Source: an uncultured Sphingomonas sp.
GTDB taxonomy: Bacteria > Pseudomonadota > Alphaproteobacteria > Sphingomonadales > Sphingomonadaceae
Direction: 5' to 3'
Assembly (NCBI GenBank): GCA_913775975.1
Contig: CAJYLQ010000005.1
Coordinates: 62,001 to 126,000 of the forward strand
Length of the DNA: 64,000 nt
In this document: positions 47,414 through 59,411 of the stretch, one piece after another
Position numbering within the stretch: the stretch's first letter is position 1
Layout: each line of letters begins with the position of its first letter
The notes under the pieces: generated by a model
The model's database searches: none
What the model saw: the letters and a program-made list of their open reading frames with translations, nothing else
What the model was told of the DNA's origin: nothing
Made by a program: the position numbers and the translations under genes

Positions 47414-47457
47414 AATACTTGCGCAGGCGCGCCGCGACGCCTACGCGCATTCAGCGT

Positions 47458-47536
<79 letters not shown>

Positions 47537-47597
47537 TTCTACTAAGTCGCTGAAAACACGTCCAACCCTCACCTGAGGGGAGACTCTGTACCCCAGG

Positions 47598-48075
47598 GTG
47601 TTCCCCTCGCTGTACGCGGACGTGCATGCGATGAAGCATTCCAACCTCGCCCGGCGCGGGCACCTGTTCTGGTGGCGCCGGAAGGTCACCATCAACGGCG
47701 CCACAATCCCGATAGATCTGTCGCTACGTACAGCAAATTTTTATCAGGCCCGTGCCATCGCCGACCGCCTCGGGAGCGTGCTGGAGGGGTTGCGAATGGT
47801 TTATGGGGAACGCGGATCGGCCGTCGACTCCGCGACGCTGAAGCGAATCTTCCAGGACGCGATGCGGTGGCAGTTGGAGCGGATCCTCCAGAGCCAGCTT
47901 GGTAGCACTGAGCCGATCGCCGCCCATCGGCAGACCAACCGGATATACGCTGAATTCTGGCGACACCACGCGAGCCGAGGCGCGGATGCGACCTGGAGCG
48001 AGGATGACCAAGCTGGCCTAATCCGCGCCGGGTGGTCCCCGGACGACGTAGACATGCTGATGGGAGAAGCGAACC
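47598..48075 (+). pseudogene. Truncated tyrosine-recombinase integrase, N-terminal part only
   Basis: About 155 residues from GTG at 47598 or ATG at 47631 (MKHSNLARRGHLFWWRRKV). The WWRRKV-x-IDLSLRTAN-x-QARAIADRLG layout is that of the N-terminal segment of phage-type integrases that process the element next to a tRNA. The catalytic domain with Arg-His-Arg-Tyr is absent: near 48058-48075 the reading joins a helicase gene in another frame. Not functional as it stands. The open frame continues some 1.6 kb only because GC-rich sequence has few stops. Confidence 0.72.
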
Positions 48076-50229
48076 GTCATCGTCGCCACCGTCCAGTCCT
48101 TCCGCGTCAACAACGTCGCCGACCGCAACGTCTACAAGGACGACGAGGAGCTGGAGCCGCACTTCGCCGCGCTGCCCGCGAATGTCGACTTGGCGCGGCA
48201 CGAGGACAGCGCGCGCCGCGGCAAGCCGATCGCCAGCTTCGCCAACCTGATGAAGCTGCACCGCCCGTTGGTGATCGTGGACGAGGCGCACAACTTCACC
48301 TCGACGCTATCCGCCGAGACGATCCAGCGTATCGCGCCCGCCGCCGTCGTCGAGTTCACCGCGACTCCGGTGCGCTCCAACGTCATCGTCTCGGCCACCG
48401 CCGCCGAGCTCAAGGCGGCCGACATGATCAAGCTGCCGATCCACCTTTCGCAGCACGGCAGCTGGCAGACCGCGATCGCTCACGCGGTCGACAACCGCGC
48501 CTGGCTGGAGGGCATCGCCGCCAAGGATGGCGGCGGCATCCGCCCCATCGGGCTGTATCAGGCGCAGCCCGCACGCGAGGGCGCCGAGGCGACGGTCGAC
48601 GTGGTCAAGCGCCACCTGATCGAGGACTGCCGCATCCCCGAGGACCGCATCGCGGTCGCGACGGGCAATCAGCGCGAGCTCGACGGCATCGATCTGTTCG
48701 ACCCTGCCTGCACCATCGAACACGTCATCACCGTCGACGCCCTGAAGGAGGGCTGGGACTGTTCCTTCGCCTATGTCTTCTGCTCGCTGGCCAGCATCCG
48801 CAGCGGCGGTGCGGTGGAGCAGCTGTTGGGGCGCGTGCTGCGCATGCCGTTCGCGACCCGGCGATCGTCCGAGGAGCTGAACCGGGCCTACGCCCATGTG
48901 TCCGAGAAGAACTTCTTCGAGGCCGCCGAGGGGCTGAAGGACCGGCTGACCGAGATGGGCTTCGACGAGCGCACCGCACTGGAAGCCATCGTCGAGCAGC
49001 CCGAGACGTTCGAGTGGCGCGAAGACCAGCCGCTGTTCACCGGGCCCAATCTGCCCCTTGTCCGCGTGCAGGAGCGCCCGGACCAGAGCGGCTGGACGCC
49101 GGAGATGGTCGCCGCGACGCGCATCGCGGACGATGGCGCCGGCGGCGTCGCGATCACCTTCGACACCGCCGCGCCCGACACGGTCCTACGCGAGGTGGCG
49201 GCGGCGGTGACGACGCAGGAGACGGTTCCGATCGCGGCTGTGGAGGCGTTCATCGCCCAGCGCGCCGCGGCGCTGTCGCCAGCCGAGCAGGGCGAGGTGC
49301 TGACGCTCCCGCGCTTGGCGATCGAGCGCGACGGGCAGCTCGAGATCGTCTTCCCCGAGACGTTGGTGGATGTGGGCGGCTGGGACCTGCGGCAGGTCGA
49401 CACCAGCCTGCCCGGTTTCGCGCTGACCGACCGCCCAGACACCTTCGAGATGGATGTGGACGGCGACCGAGCCATCTACAGCCGCATCGATGCCGCCGTC
49501 GAGCTGGCGCTCGACGACGCGACCGACTGGGACTTGGCCGCCCTTTCGCGCTGGCTCGACCGCACCACTCGCCAGCGCGATGTCGCTCAACCGATCTTCC
49601 TCGAATATTGCCGCCGGATTGTCGAAGGCGTGGTCGAGCGAATCCCCCTAGCTCAGCTCGTTCGCGGCAAGTACGCCCTACGTCGCGCGATCGTCGCGCG
49701 AGTGGCGGAGCTCCGCCATGAAGCGGGCGCCCGTGGCGTCCAGATGCTGATGGACGAGATCGCGCCGGTGTTGGCGCTCGGCGACAAGGGCTTCAGCTTC
49801 AGCAAGGCCGGCTACGATCCGCGCACGCCCTGTGTCGGCTCTTGGCGGCCAAAGAAGCACCTGTTCGCCCAGGTCGGCGACCTGAAGGACGGCGGCGAAG
49901 AATGGATGGCAGCCTTCCAGATCGACGACCATCCGGCGGTGAAGCATTGGGTCCGGAACGTCGATCGCACCGCCTGGTCCTATGCGCTGCCGACCGCGAC
50001 GGACCTGTTCTACCCAGACTTCGTCGCCGAGCTGACGGACGGCCGCAAGCTCATCGTCGAATACAAGGGCGCCGATCGCACCGACAACGCCGACAGCCGC
50101 GAGAAGCGCAACATCGGTGCGCGGCTGCAGGAGGTGAGCGGCGGCAGCGTGGTGTTCCTATGGGCGGTGCTGGACCGCGGCGGTGGAATGGCCCGGCAGA
50201 TCGACGTAGCGATCACCGGGGGTCGCTAG
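48061..50229 (+). pseudogene. Type III restriction Res-like helicase-nuclease, 5' end missing
   Basis: The frame opens after a TGA at 48058-48060 with WEKRTVIVATVQSFRV and runs to 50229 (about 722 residues). Present: DEAH box LVIVDEAHNFTS, motif III FTATP, motif VI-like QLLGRVLRMPFATR, and near the end FYPDFVAEL plus LIVEYKG, a PD-(D/E)xK nuclease core. Absent: helicase motif I (P-loop), which belongs in the lost 5' part. TTG at 48190 could start a shorter product of 679 residues, but this would also lack ATP binding. No Mod methylase gene accompanies it. Confidence 0.75.
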
Positions 50230-50312
50230 TGACCGCGCATGAGTCTGGACGCTAAGGAATAGAGAACGCCATTATAGGTGCATTAGATGGCTATGCGAAC
50301 TTGAGAGCCTCT

Positions 50313-51059
50313 TCAAGGAGCGTCTATGTGAACATGTAATTGATCACGCAATTGATTACGTCTGTTACTACTTATGGCATGCCCTAACACCGCCCTCAAG
50401 CTGGCGTGAGCTGCGCCTTGTAGCTTTGAAGCATGTAACGAAACTACGAGCAGGCACAATCCCTCCAACACCTTCCTATGCCTCGTCTCCCAAGCTCCCA
50501 ACTTCGAGTTTTGGGTGTTCCAAAGAAGTAGTCCTGCCGCACTCTCTGTCATTCTGAAGCCTTTTGCCGAGCCGTGGACGGCTTTCGACAAAGTTGCGTA
50601 TTCCTCCTTGATAGCGTCTAATCCGCTTACGCCGTCTTTGCAGAGCTTCAGATCAGGATGATCGACAAAGTATTTATGAGTTGCCGTAAACCCTAAGCGA
50701 AAGTTCCCCTGCTCCCATAGTTGCAGCTCAACTGGATGGTCTTTGAAATAGAGAGCGCCAAACGTGTCTTCAATGCAACTTCTTAGTGATTTCAGGGAAG
50801 ATCTCCATGCTCCGAAGGACGCGAAAACGTGCGAGGTAAGAGCGTCATTCTGCGCTTCTACAAAGAACGCACCAACATCTGCTCCATACAACGGAACTAC
50901 GAGACTGGTTCTCAAAGCCTGAAGTGCTGCTATGCGCCGATAGCTTTTTACAAATTTATCATCTGCACCCAGGGCGGCTAGATTATCATCGAGATCTTGC
51001 TTCCACTTTAACCGGAACGCCTCCGCATTGGCGTCCAACTCGTCAGATAAGTCGCTCAT
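50313..51059 (-). CDS. Unknown 248-residue protein, third gene of the ParA operon
   Basis: 248 residues, no signal peptide or membrane helix, mostly helical by composition. A central EEYATLSKAVHGSAKGF segment (about residues 152-168) resembles the YxxLSxxVHG motif of HEPN-like helical proteins in toxin and defence modules, but a canonical RxxxxH motif is not seen. The ATG overlaps the stop of the 126-residue gene by four bases. It is AT-richer than the chromosome. No function known; the operon context makes an effector role plausible. Confidence 0.85.
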   Translation of the reverse strand: MSDLSDELDANAEAFRLKWKQDLDDNLAALGADDKFVKSYRRIAALQALRTSLVVPLYGADVGAFFVEAQNDALTSHVFASFGAWRSSLKSLRSCIEDTFGALYFKDHPVELQLWEQGNFRLGFTATHKYFVDHPDLKLCKDGVSGLDAIKEEYATLSKAVHGSAKGFRMTESAAGLLLWNTQNSKLGAWETRHRKVLEGLCLLVVSLHASKLQGAAHASLRAVLGHAISSNRRNQLRDQLHVHIDAP

Positions 51060-51436
51060 GGCTTCAGCAGAAGCTCTAAGGCCTCAGCAAGCTCCGGTGA
51101 CGTCTGTGAGCGCTGCCTTGTCGCAGAGTGGGTCAACCGGTTCCGAGCCTCCGGATTAGCCTCCAGATACTTTAGGATCTTCCACATGATGTCGCGCGAC
51201 GCATCGCGTGGCCTAATATCCACTGGCAATCTTAGCTCATCCGCTACCTGCATCCATTGCATCTTGTCGAAGTGCGACAGGGCAACCAGCATGCTCAACG
51301 CCCGCGGCACATCGACCGAGCGTGTGTCGACCTTGCGGTTGCCACCCTCTGCTAATTCATCGAAGCTCTGGTTCGGTGCTGACCGCAGTGCAGTCGCGAG
51401 CGATGATAGCACTTTGGCTGCGTCATACGTGTTCAT
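51056..51436 (-). CDS. Unknown 126-residue protein, second gene of the ParA operon
   Basis: 126 residues, acidic-basic mixed and helical. ALSMLVALSHFDKMQWMQVADELRLP in the middle looks like a helix-rich segment with a predicted helix-turn-helix-like arrangement, but I cannot assign a family. ATGA overlaps join it to the ParA gene before and the 248-residue gene after, so the three are translated together. May link the ATPase to the third protein. Confidence 0.82.
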   Translation of the reverse strand: MNTYDAAKVLSSLATALRSAPNQSFDELAEGGNRKVDTRSVDVPRALSMLVALSHFDKMQWMQVADELRLPVDIRPRDASRDIMWKILKYLEANPEARNRLTHSATRQRSQTSPELAEALELLLKP

Positions 51437-52254
51437 ATCAGACCTAACTCTTGGCTGAGTTCTAGCCCCATGGCGTTGAACTCGCTCGCGGCATCTTTGT
51501 CACCCATAGAGAATATCGGAACGTTCTTTGCAGCAGACTCACTCACTGCTGATCGTTCTCTGATCTCAGCGTCGAACACCTTATCCTTGAAAGCTTGGCG
51601 AAGAGTCTGAGCGGTCTGCTCCCTGAAATAGGAAGGGCGGCCTACTCGTGACATGACTATCCCGGTGTGTTTTATGGGACTTTCCAAGGCATCGGACATT
51701 TTCTGCACGCGTGTTACAAGCAGCGCGATTCCGATGCTTGACAGGAAGTCAGGTGACACGGGGACCACGTAGTGCGTGCTCAAAGCGAGAGCGTTCTGCG
51801 TTGGAATAGTCAGATTTGGGGGGCAGTCGCATACAACAACATCGTAATCACCAACGATGTCTTTAAGCGCCCGCCTCAACCTCGTCTCTCGAGCAATCTC
51901 TGACCCCATATCAAGGTCGATTGTAAACAGGTCCAGGTGAGAAGGTATCAAATCGACGTTCTTGAATACGTCTTTGATAATAGTTCCCGACGCTGGGCGC
52001 TCTTTGCCCTCGGCACTGGTATGATTCCTGACACCGAGCAAATCCGCGACGGTCCCATTATCTTTCGCATGACTGCGCCAACGCTCGACAGAAACGCACG
52101 AGAAGGTCGCGTTAGTTTGTGGGTCTAAATCAATAAGAAGCGTCTTGCGATTCTTTAGCCCGCAATAAGCAGCGAAATTGACTGATATAGCCGTCTTTCC
52201 CACGCCGCCCTTCAGGTTGACGCACGATAGGACGATGGGTTCCGACGATGCCAT
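51433..52254 (-). CDS. ParA/Soj-family ATPase
   Basis: 273 residues. Deviant Walker A KGGVGKT at residues 15-21 (with the signature Lys15), A' region LLIDLDPQTNAT, Walker B VVVCDCPPNL, and a C-terminal PVSPDFLSSIGIALLV. No DNA-binding N-terminal extension, so it is the short chromosomal or mobile-element kind. First gene of an overlapped three-gene operon with no ParB gene or evident parS site nearby, so ordinary partition is doubtful. The ATPase probably localises or times its partner proteins. Confidence 0.92.
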   Translation of the reverse strand: MASSEPIVLSCVNLKGGVGKTAISVNFAAYCGLKNRKTLLIDLDPQTNATFSCVSVERWRSHAKDNGTVADLLGVRNHTSAEGKERPASGTIIKDVFKNVDLIPSHLDLFTIDLDMGSEIARETRLRRALKDIVGDYDVVVCDCPPNLTIPTQNALALSTHYVVPVSPDFLSSIGIALLVTRVQKMSDALESPIKHTGIVMSRVGRPSYFREQTAQTLRQAFKDKVFDAEIRERSAVSESAAKNVPIFSMGDKDAASEFNAMGLELSQELGLI

Positions 52255-52450
52255 TCCTTACCCCTCACATCACGACGCTACCATCCCGGACTTGCACCGG
52301 GAACGCAACCCCGAGCTGCTATTGTGAAGCCTCCCGGATGCCTTCGCGACAACGAGGTTGGGCTTGTTCAGTCCGGTGCCACAGCTGAACAGTCCCCCGG
52401 GCACTTGCGTTGCGCACCAAGCTGTAGCGCATAAGCCGCTGAATGTGAGA

Positions 52451-52464
52451 AAAACCGCGGTTTT
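52451..52464. promoter_or_regulatory. Perfect 14-bp palindrome upstream of the ParA operon
   Basis: AAAACCGCGGTTTT is an exact palindrome about 200 bases before the ParA start. A second CCGCGG follows 3 bases on. Suits a dimeric repressor site; its protein is unknown. Confidence 0.5.
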
Positions 52465-52487
52465 CCGCGGGTTCCGGTGTGATCAAA

Positions 52488-52520
52488 ATGTGGAGCGGGT
52501 TCCCTTCATCCGCTCCACAT
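52488..52520. repeat. 11-bp perfect inverted repeat
   Basis: ATGTGGAGCGG at 52488-52498 pairs with CCGCTCCACAT at 52510-52520, loop 11. It has no T-run and may be a control hairpin or the remnant of a recombination site. Confidence 0.6.
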
Positions 52521-52701
52521 CGATACGCGCATGTTGAACAGCGATGGCCGAACAACACCTCGGGTTTTTGGCGATGCTGACGCGGCGGCAGTTGACGCCG
52601 TCAGCGCTCCCACTGTACGCGTCGGTGTACACCAGCTCCAAAACGGGCCGGTTGTGCCTACGTGTTCTCAGTAACTTACGATGTACAAAAGTCGGTCGGG
52701 T

Positions 52702-52721
52702 ATCCTGTCTCCCCGACCATC
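52702..52721 (+). repeat. attR: right 20-bp copy of the tRNA-Pro end
   Basis: Identical to 47517-47536. The preceding bases differ from the tRNA gene (T instead of A at 52701), and the following base differs as well, so the exact match is 20 bp. Confidence 0.9.
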
Positions 52722-52977
52722 CGCCATACGCGCCAATGCATAGGCGGGGTAGCCCGAGCGGCGTCCCTCGCGCCCGGCGCAAGACCAGCGACCATGGATG
52801 TGGCGCGTCCATCCAACGCGGGGTTTGTTCATCAATATCTGGAGGCGGAGCCGAGCGGCTACCCCGCGCTAGCCACGGCCCCGGCCGAACGGGCGACGGC
52901 ACCGCGTTGCCCGATGCGCATCATCGAAACGGCGGCCCGGGCCTCGGCGCGCAGCCGAAGCCCGGGCCGACCTGGCC
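52722..52977. other. Flanking intergenic region right of the island
   Basis: A 256-base gap between the island end and the beta-galactosidase stop. It holds the terminator hairpin at 52933-52969 and nothing else I can support. Confidence 0.5.
52933..52969 (-). terminator. Terminator-like hairpin after the beta-galactosidase gene
   Basis: CGGCCCGGGCCTCGGC at 52933-52948 pairs with GCCGAAGCCCGGGCCG at 52954-52969 with one mismatch. It lies 9 bases past the stop of the minus-strand gene. Confidence 0.65.
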
Positions 52978-56304
<3,327 letters not shown>

Positions 56305-56376
56305 CTATGAGGCCGCCCCGCTACCCGCGCGGGCGACGCCGTAAACAGTTGGTTCACAAGCCCGGCTGTACCGGGC

Positions 56377-57159
56377 ATGGATGCACCGGGGGATGCGATG
56401 GCGACCGATCTGAAGCGAAACCGCAGCGTCGATGCGGATATGGAGCGCGTGTTCGGCGCCGGCCCCGCCCTGCCCGGCAGCGATGTGGCGGCCGAAGGTA
56501 TCGCCGCCCCGGCCGTATCGCCGCAGACGATCGATCCGGCGGAGGGTCCGCCGCCGCGCCGCTGGCTGCTGATCGCGGCACCGGCGATCGTCGCGCTGTT
56601 CGTGGCGGTGCTCGCGATCCGCTTCGCCCTGACGCTGGTGCCCGATCGGCCTGTGCCCGCGACCACCGATCGCATCCGCCCCGCCGTGCTGGATGCGGGC
56701 GTTCCCGCCCCGGCCCCGTCAGCCGCCCCAAGCCCCGTCGTGGCGGCTCCTGCGGATGCGGATGCGGCACTGACGCCGGATGATTTCGGGCCGGCGCCCG
56801 TGGAGCAGGCGCCCGACGCGCCGCCCGCACCCAGCTTCACGCCGCGCGCCGCCGATACGCAGCGCCCGCAGCGCGAGGAGGCGCGCACCCGGCGCCCGAC
56901 TGTCGCCGCGAACGGCTGCGCACCCGGCAGCAACGAGGATCGCTGCATCTTCGCCGACGTGCTGGCCGCCGATCGGCGCCTGCGCGCCGCCTGGTCGCGC
57001 GCGACGCGCGCGGGCGTGCCGAACGACGATCTGGTCGCGATCCGCCGGCGCTGGACGCGGGCTCGCGGTATCTCTCTGGAATCGCCCGACGAGACGATTC
57101 GCCGGTATGATGCGCTCGCGACGGCACTGGACGATCTGGTCGAAACCGAGCAGCGTTGA
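56377..57159 (+). CDS. Membrane-anchored protein with LprI-like C-terminal domain
   Basis: 260 residues. A cytoplasmic N-terminus (about 1-60), one membrane helix about 62-86 (LLIAAPAIVALFVAVLAIRFAL), a Pro/Ala linker, and an extracytoplasmic C-terminal domain with two cysteines in NGCAPGSNEDRCIFADVLAADRRL, then RWTRARGISLESPDETIRRY. The Cys spacing and the ADRRL-x-W-x-R pattern resemble LprI/DUF1311 lysozyme-inhibitor-like domains. The start is 56377 or 56398. Followed by the phosphatase gene after 3 bases, so co-transcribed. Confidence 0.75.
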   Translation: MDAPGDAMATDLKRNRSVDADMERVFGAGPALPGSDVAAEGIAAPAVSPQTIDPAEGPPPRRWLLIAAPAIVALFVAVLAIRFALTLVPDRPVPATTDRIRPAVLDAGVPAPAPSAAPSPVVAAPADADAALTPDDFGPAPVEQAPDAPPAPSFTPRAADTQRPQREEARTRRPTVAANGCAPGSNEDRCIFADVLAADRRLRAAWSRATRAGVPNDDLVAIRRRWTRARGISLESPDETIRRYDALATALDDLVETEQR

Positions 57160-57162
57160 CCG

Positions 57163-57972
57163 ATGGAGATCGCAACGCCCCCGATCGAGGTGGTCCGCCG
57201 CCCCGACATTTCGAAGGACGCCCCATCGCGCGCGACGGAGGGGCAGATCATCTATGCGATCGGCGATGTCCATGGCTGCTACGACCAGCTGGTCCGGCTG
57301 CTCGCCGCGATCGCGGAGGACGCCAAGGCGCATGAGGGCGGGCGGCGGCCGCTGCTGCTGCTGGCGGGCGACTATATCGACCGGGGGCCGCAGTCCGACC
57401 GGGTGATCGCGACGCTGGTCTGGCTGGCGCGCCATTCGCCGTTCGAGCTCGTGATGCTGAAGGGCAATCACGAGGCGATGCTGCTGGATTTCATCGACCG
57501 GCCTTTCCATGCCAAGGGCTGGCTGCGCGTCGGCGGAGCGACGACGCTTGCGGCCTATGGCGTGTCGCTGCCCGAGGGCGAGCAGGCGATCGCCGACCGG
57601 TGCGAGGCGATCCGCGACGAATTCATGGACCAGCTGCCCGCCTCCCACCTCGACCTGTTGCGGTCGATGCCGAGCCGGGCGGTGCGGGGCGATTATATGT
57701 TCGTGCACGCCGGTGTGCGCCCCGGCCTGCCGCTGGCCCGGCAGGACGAACGCGACTTCCTGTGGATCCGCGACGACTTCCTCGAAAACGGCCAGCCGCT
57801 GGAAAAGGTGATCGTTCACGGACATAGCTGGACGTCGGCGGCACCTGTTTTTACGCCGTGGCGGATCGGAATCGACACCGGCGCGTATCGTACGGGGGCC
57901 CTGACCGCTGTGCGGCTGGGAGCGCCCGTGATCGAGTTCATTCAAGCGAGACAGGTACAGCCGACGGCATGA
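57163..57972 (+). CDS. Metallophosphoesterase of the PPP/PrpE type
   Basis: 269 residues. Metal-binding motifs in order: GDVHGCYDQL, GDYIDRGPQSD, KGNHEAML and VHGHSWTS. These fit the PPP superfamily, whose bacterial members are serine/threonine phosphatases or diadenosine-tetraphosphate hydrolases. Its substrate is unresolved. It is in an operon with the LprI-like gene before and a small membrane protein after (ATGA overlap). Confidence 0.9.
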   Translation: MEIATPPIEVVRRPDISKDAPSRATEGQIIYAIGDVHGCYDQLVRLLAAIAEDAKAHEGGRRPLLLLAGDYIDRGPQSDRVIATLVWLARHSPFELVMLKGNHEAMLLDFIDRPFHAKGWLRVGGATTLAAYGVSLPEGEQAIADRCEAIRDEFMDQLPASHLDLLRSMPSRAVRGDYMFVHAGVRPGLPLARQDERDFLWIRDDFLENGQPLEKVIVHGHSWTSAAPVFTPWRIGIDTGAYRTGALTAVRLGAPVIEFIQARQVQPTA

Positions 57973-58337
57973 ACAGGCTGAGGACTTGCGCGGCGATGCT
58001 ATCCATCGCCACCATGATAATGGCGGCCATCTTCCTGATGCTCCCCGCTGTCAGCATCGCGGTGGTCGCGATTCTGGTCGCGGGCGCCGGGGCGCTGGCG
58101 GTCGTCGTGCCCTTCGAGGCGATGGATCCCGGTGCGCGGCGGCGGGTGCTGCTGGCGTCCGTCGCGCATCTGGTCGCGATGATCGTCGCGGGCGGCGCGC
58201 TGCTGGCGACGGAGGCCGGTATCCGGCCGGTACTGGTGACGGCGGCACTGGCGATGGCCGGCGCGGTGCTGGTCGGCTGGGCCTATGCCACGCGCAACCG
58301 GCGACGGCGCGCGGGCTGGAACGACTATTACGATTGA
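57969..58337 (+). CDS. Small membrane protein, unknown
   Basis: 122 residues with four hydrophobic segments (about 6-28, 31-50, 61-82, 86-108) and a basic then acidic tail RNRRRRAGWNDYYD. The ATG at 57969 overlaps the phosphoesterase stop as ATGA, which supports it. No family recognised. Confidence 0.78.
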   Translation: MNRLRTCAAMLSIATMIMAAIFLMLPAVSIAVVAILVAGAGALAVVVPFEAMDPGARRRVLLASVAHLVAMIVAGGALLATEAGIRPVLVTAALAMAGAVLVGWAYATRNRRRRAGWNDYYD

Positions 58338-58342
58338 CCCCT

Positions 58343-58362
58343 AGAGCGGCGAAGGTCGCTCT
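58343..58362. terminator. Weak hairpin between convergent genes
   Basis: AGAGCG at 58343-58348 pairs with CGCTCT at 58357-58362. Short stem in the gap between the membrane protein and the PiT gene; weak bidirectional terminator candidate. Confidence 0.3.
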
Positions 58363-58400
58363 CTCCGGTCAGGGGGCTGGCCAAGCCCGCGTCCCTCCGA

Positions 58401-59396
58401 TCAGCCGAACAGCGACACCAGCCAGTAGGTGCCGGCGCCGATCAGCCCGGCGGCAGGCAGTGTCACGAACCACGCGACGACGATGTTCGACGCGACGTTC
58501 CAGCGCACCGCCGACAGCCGCCGCGCCGCGCCCACCCCGACGATCGAACCGGTGATAGTGTGCGTCGAGGAGACGGGTACGCCGCCCATCGTCGCCATGA
58601 ACAGCGTGATCGCGCCGCCGGTCTCCGCGCAGAACCCCTGTGCCGGGGTCAGCCGCGTGATCTTCGACCCCATGGTGTGGACGATCCGCCAGCCGCCCGA
58701 CAGCGTGCCCAGCGCCATCGCCGCTTGACAGCTGAGCACCACCCAGAAAGGCACGGTAAATTCTCCGCCCAGATAGCCCTGGCTGTAGAGCAGGACGGCG
58801 ATGATCCCCATCGTCTTCTGCGCGTCGTTGCCGCCATGGCCCAGTGAGTAGAGCGCGGCCGAGACAAGCTGCAGCTTGCGGAAGCGACGGTCGACCGCCA
58901 GCGGCGTCAGGCGGATGCTGCTCCAGGCCACCGCCAGCACGATCGCGAGCGCCAGCAGCAGGCCGACCAGCGGCGAGACGAAGATCGCGACGACCGTTTT
59001 CGTCACGCCCGCCCACACGACGGCGGCCGATCCCGCCTTCGCCATGCCCGCGCCCAGCAAGCCGCCGATCAGCGCGTGGCTGGAGGAAGAGGGGATACCG
59101 CCGACCCAGGTGACGACGTTCCACACGATCGCGCCGGTCAGCGCGCCGAAGATGACGGCGGCGTCGACGATCTGCGCATCGACGATGCCCTTCCCCACCG
59201 TCTGCGCGACGTGGAGGCCGAACACGGCAAAGGCGATGAAGTTGAAGAAGGCCGCCCACAGCACCGCCCATTCGGGCTTCAGCACGCGGGTGGACACGAC
59301 CGTCGCGATCGAATTGGCCGCGTCGTGCAGGCCGTTCAGGAAGTCGAACAGCAGCGCGACGCCGATCAGCGCGACGAGCAGGGGGAAGGATATCAT
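58401..59396 (-). CDS. PiT-family inorganic phosphate transporter
   Basis: 331 residues, about ten membrane helices. The PiT signature GLHDAANSIATVVSTRVL is near the N-terminus and its repeat GHGGNDAQKTMGIIAVLLY follows at mid-length; the C-terminal VPVSSTHTITGSIVGVG is the second family block. Metal-phosphate symport driven by protons is the family role. The DUF47-containing gene lies 15 bases upstream on the same strand, the usual partner of PiT. Confidence 0.95.
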   Translation of the reverse strand: MISFPLLVALIGVALLFDFLNGLHDAANSIATVVSTRVLKPEWAVLWAAFFNFIAFAVFGLHVAQTVGKGIVDAQIVDAAVIFGALTGAIVWNVVTWVGGIPSSSSHALIGGLLGAGMAKAGSAAVVWAGVTKTVVAIFVSPLVGLLLALAIVLAVAWSSIRLTPLAVDRRFRKLQLVSAALYSLGHGGNDAQKTMGIIAVLLYSQGYLGGEFTVPFWVVLSCQAAMALGTLSGGWRIVHTMGSKITRLTPAQGFCAETGGAITLFMATMGGVPVSSTHTITGSIVGVGAARRLSAVRWNVASNIVVAWFVTLPAAGLIGAGTYWLVSLFG

Positions 59397-59411
59397 GATG
59401 CGGCGCCCCGA

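Larger units (their letters stand above)
52255..52701. other. Leader region of the ParA operon, non-coding
   Basis: No gene is convincing here. The region holds a 14-bp palindrome, a perfect 11-bp inverted repeat and a third shorter inverted repeat TGTTCAG/CTGAACA, ahead of the right island end. It likely contains the operon promoter and its control sites. Confidence 0.5.

Noticed and set aside
48061..50229. Active type III restriction enzyme
   Set aside because: Helicase motif I is missing, no Mod methylase is near, and the 5' end is replaced by an integrase fragment.
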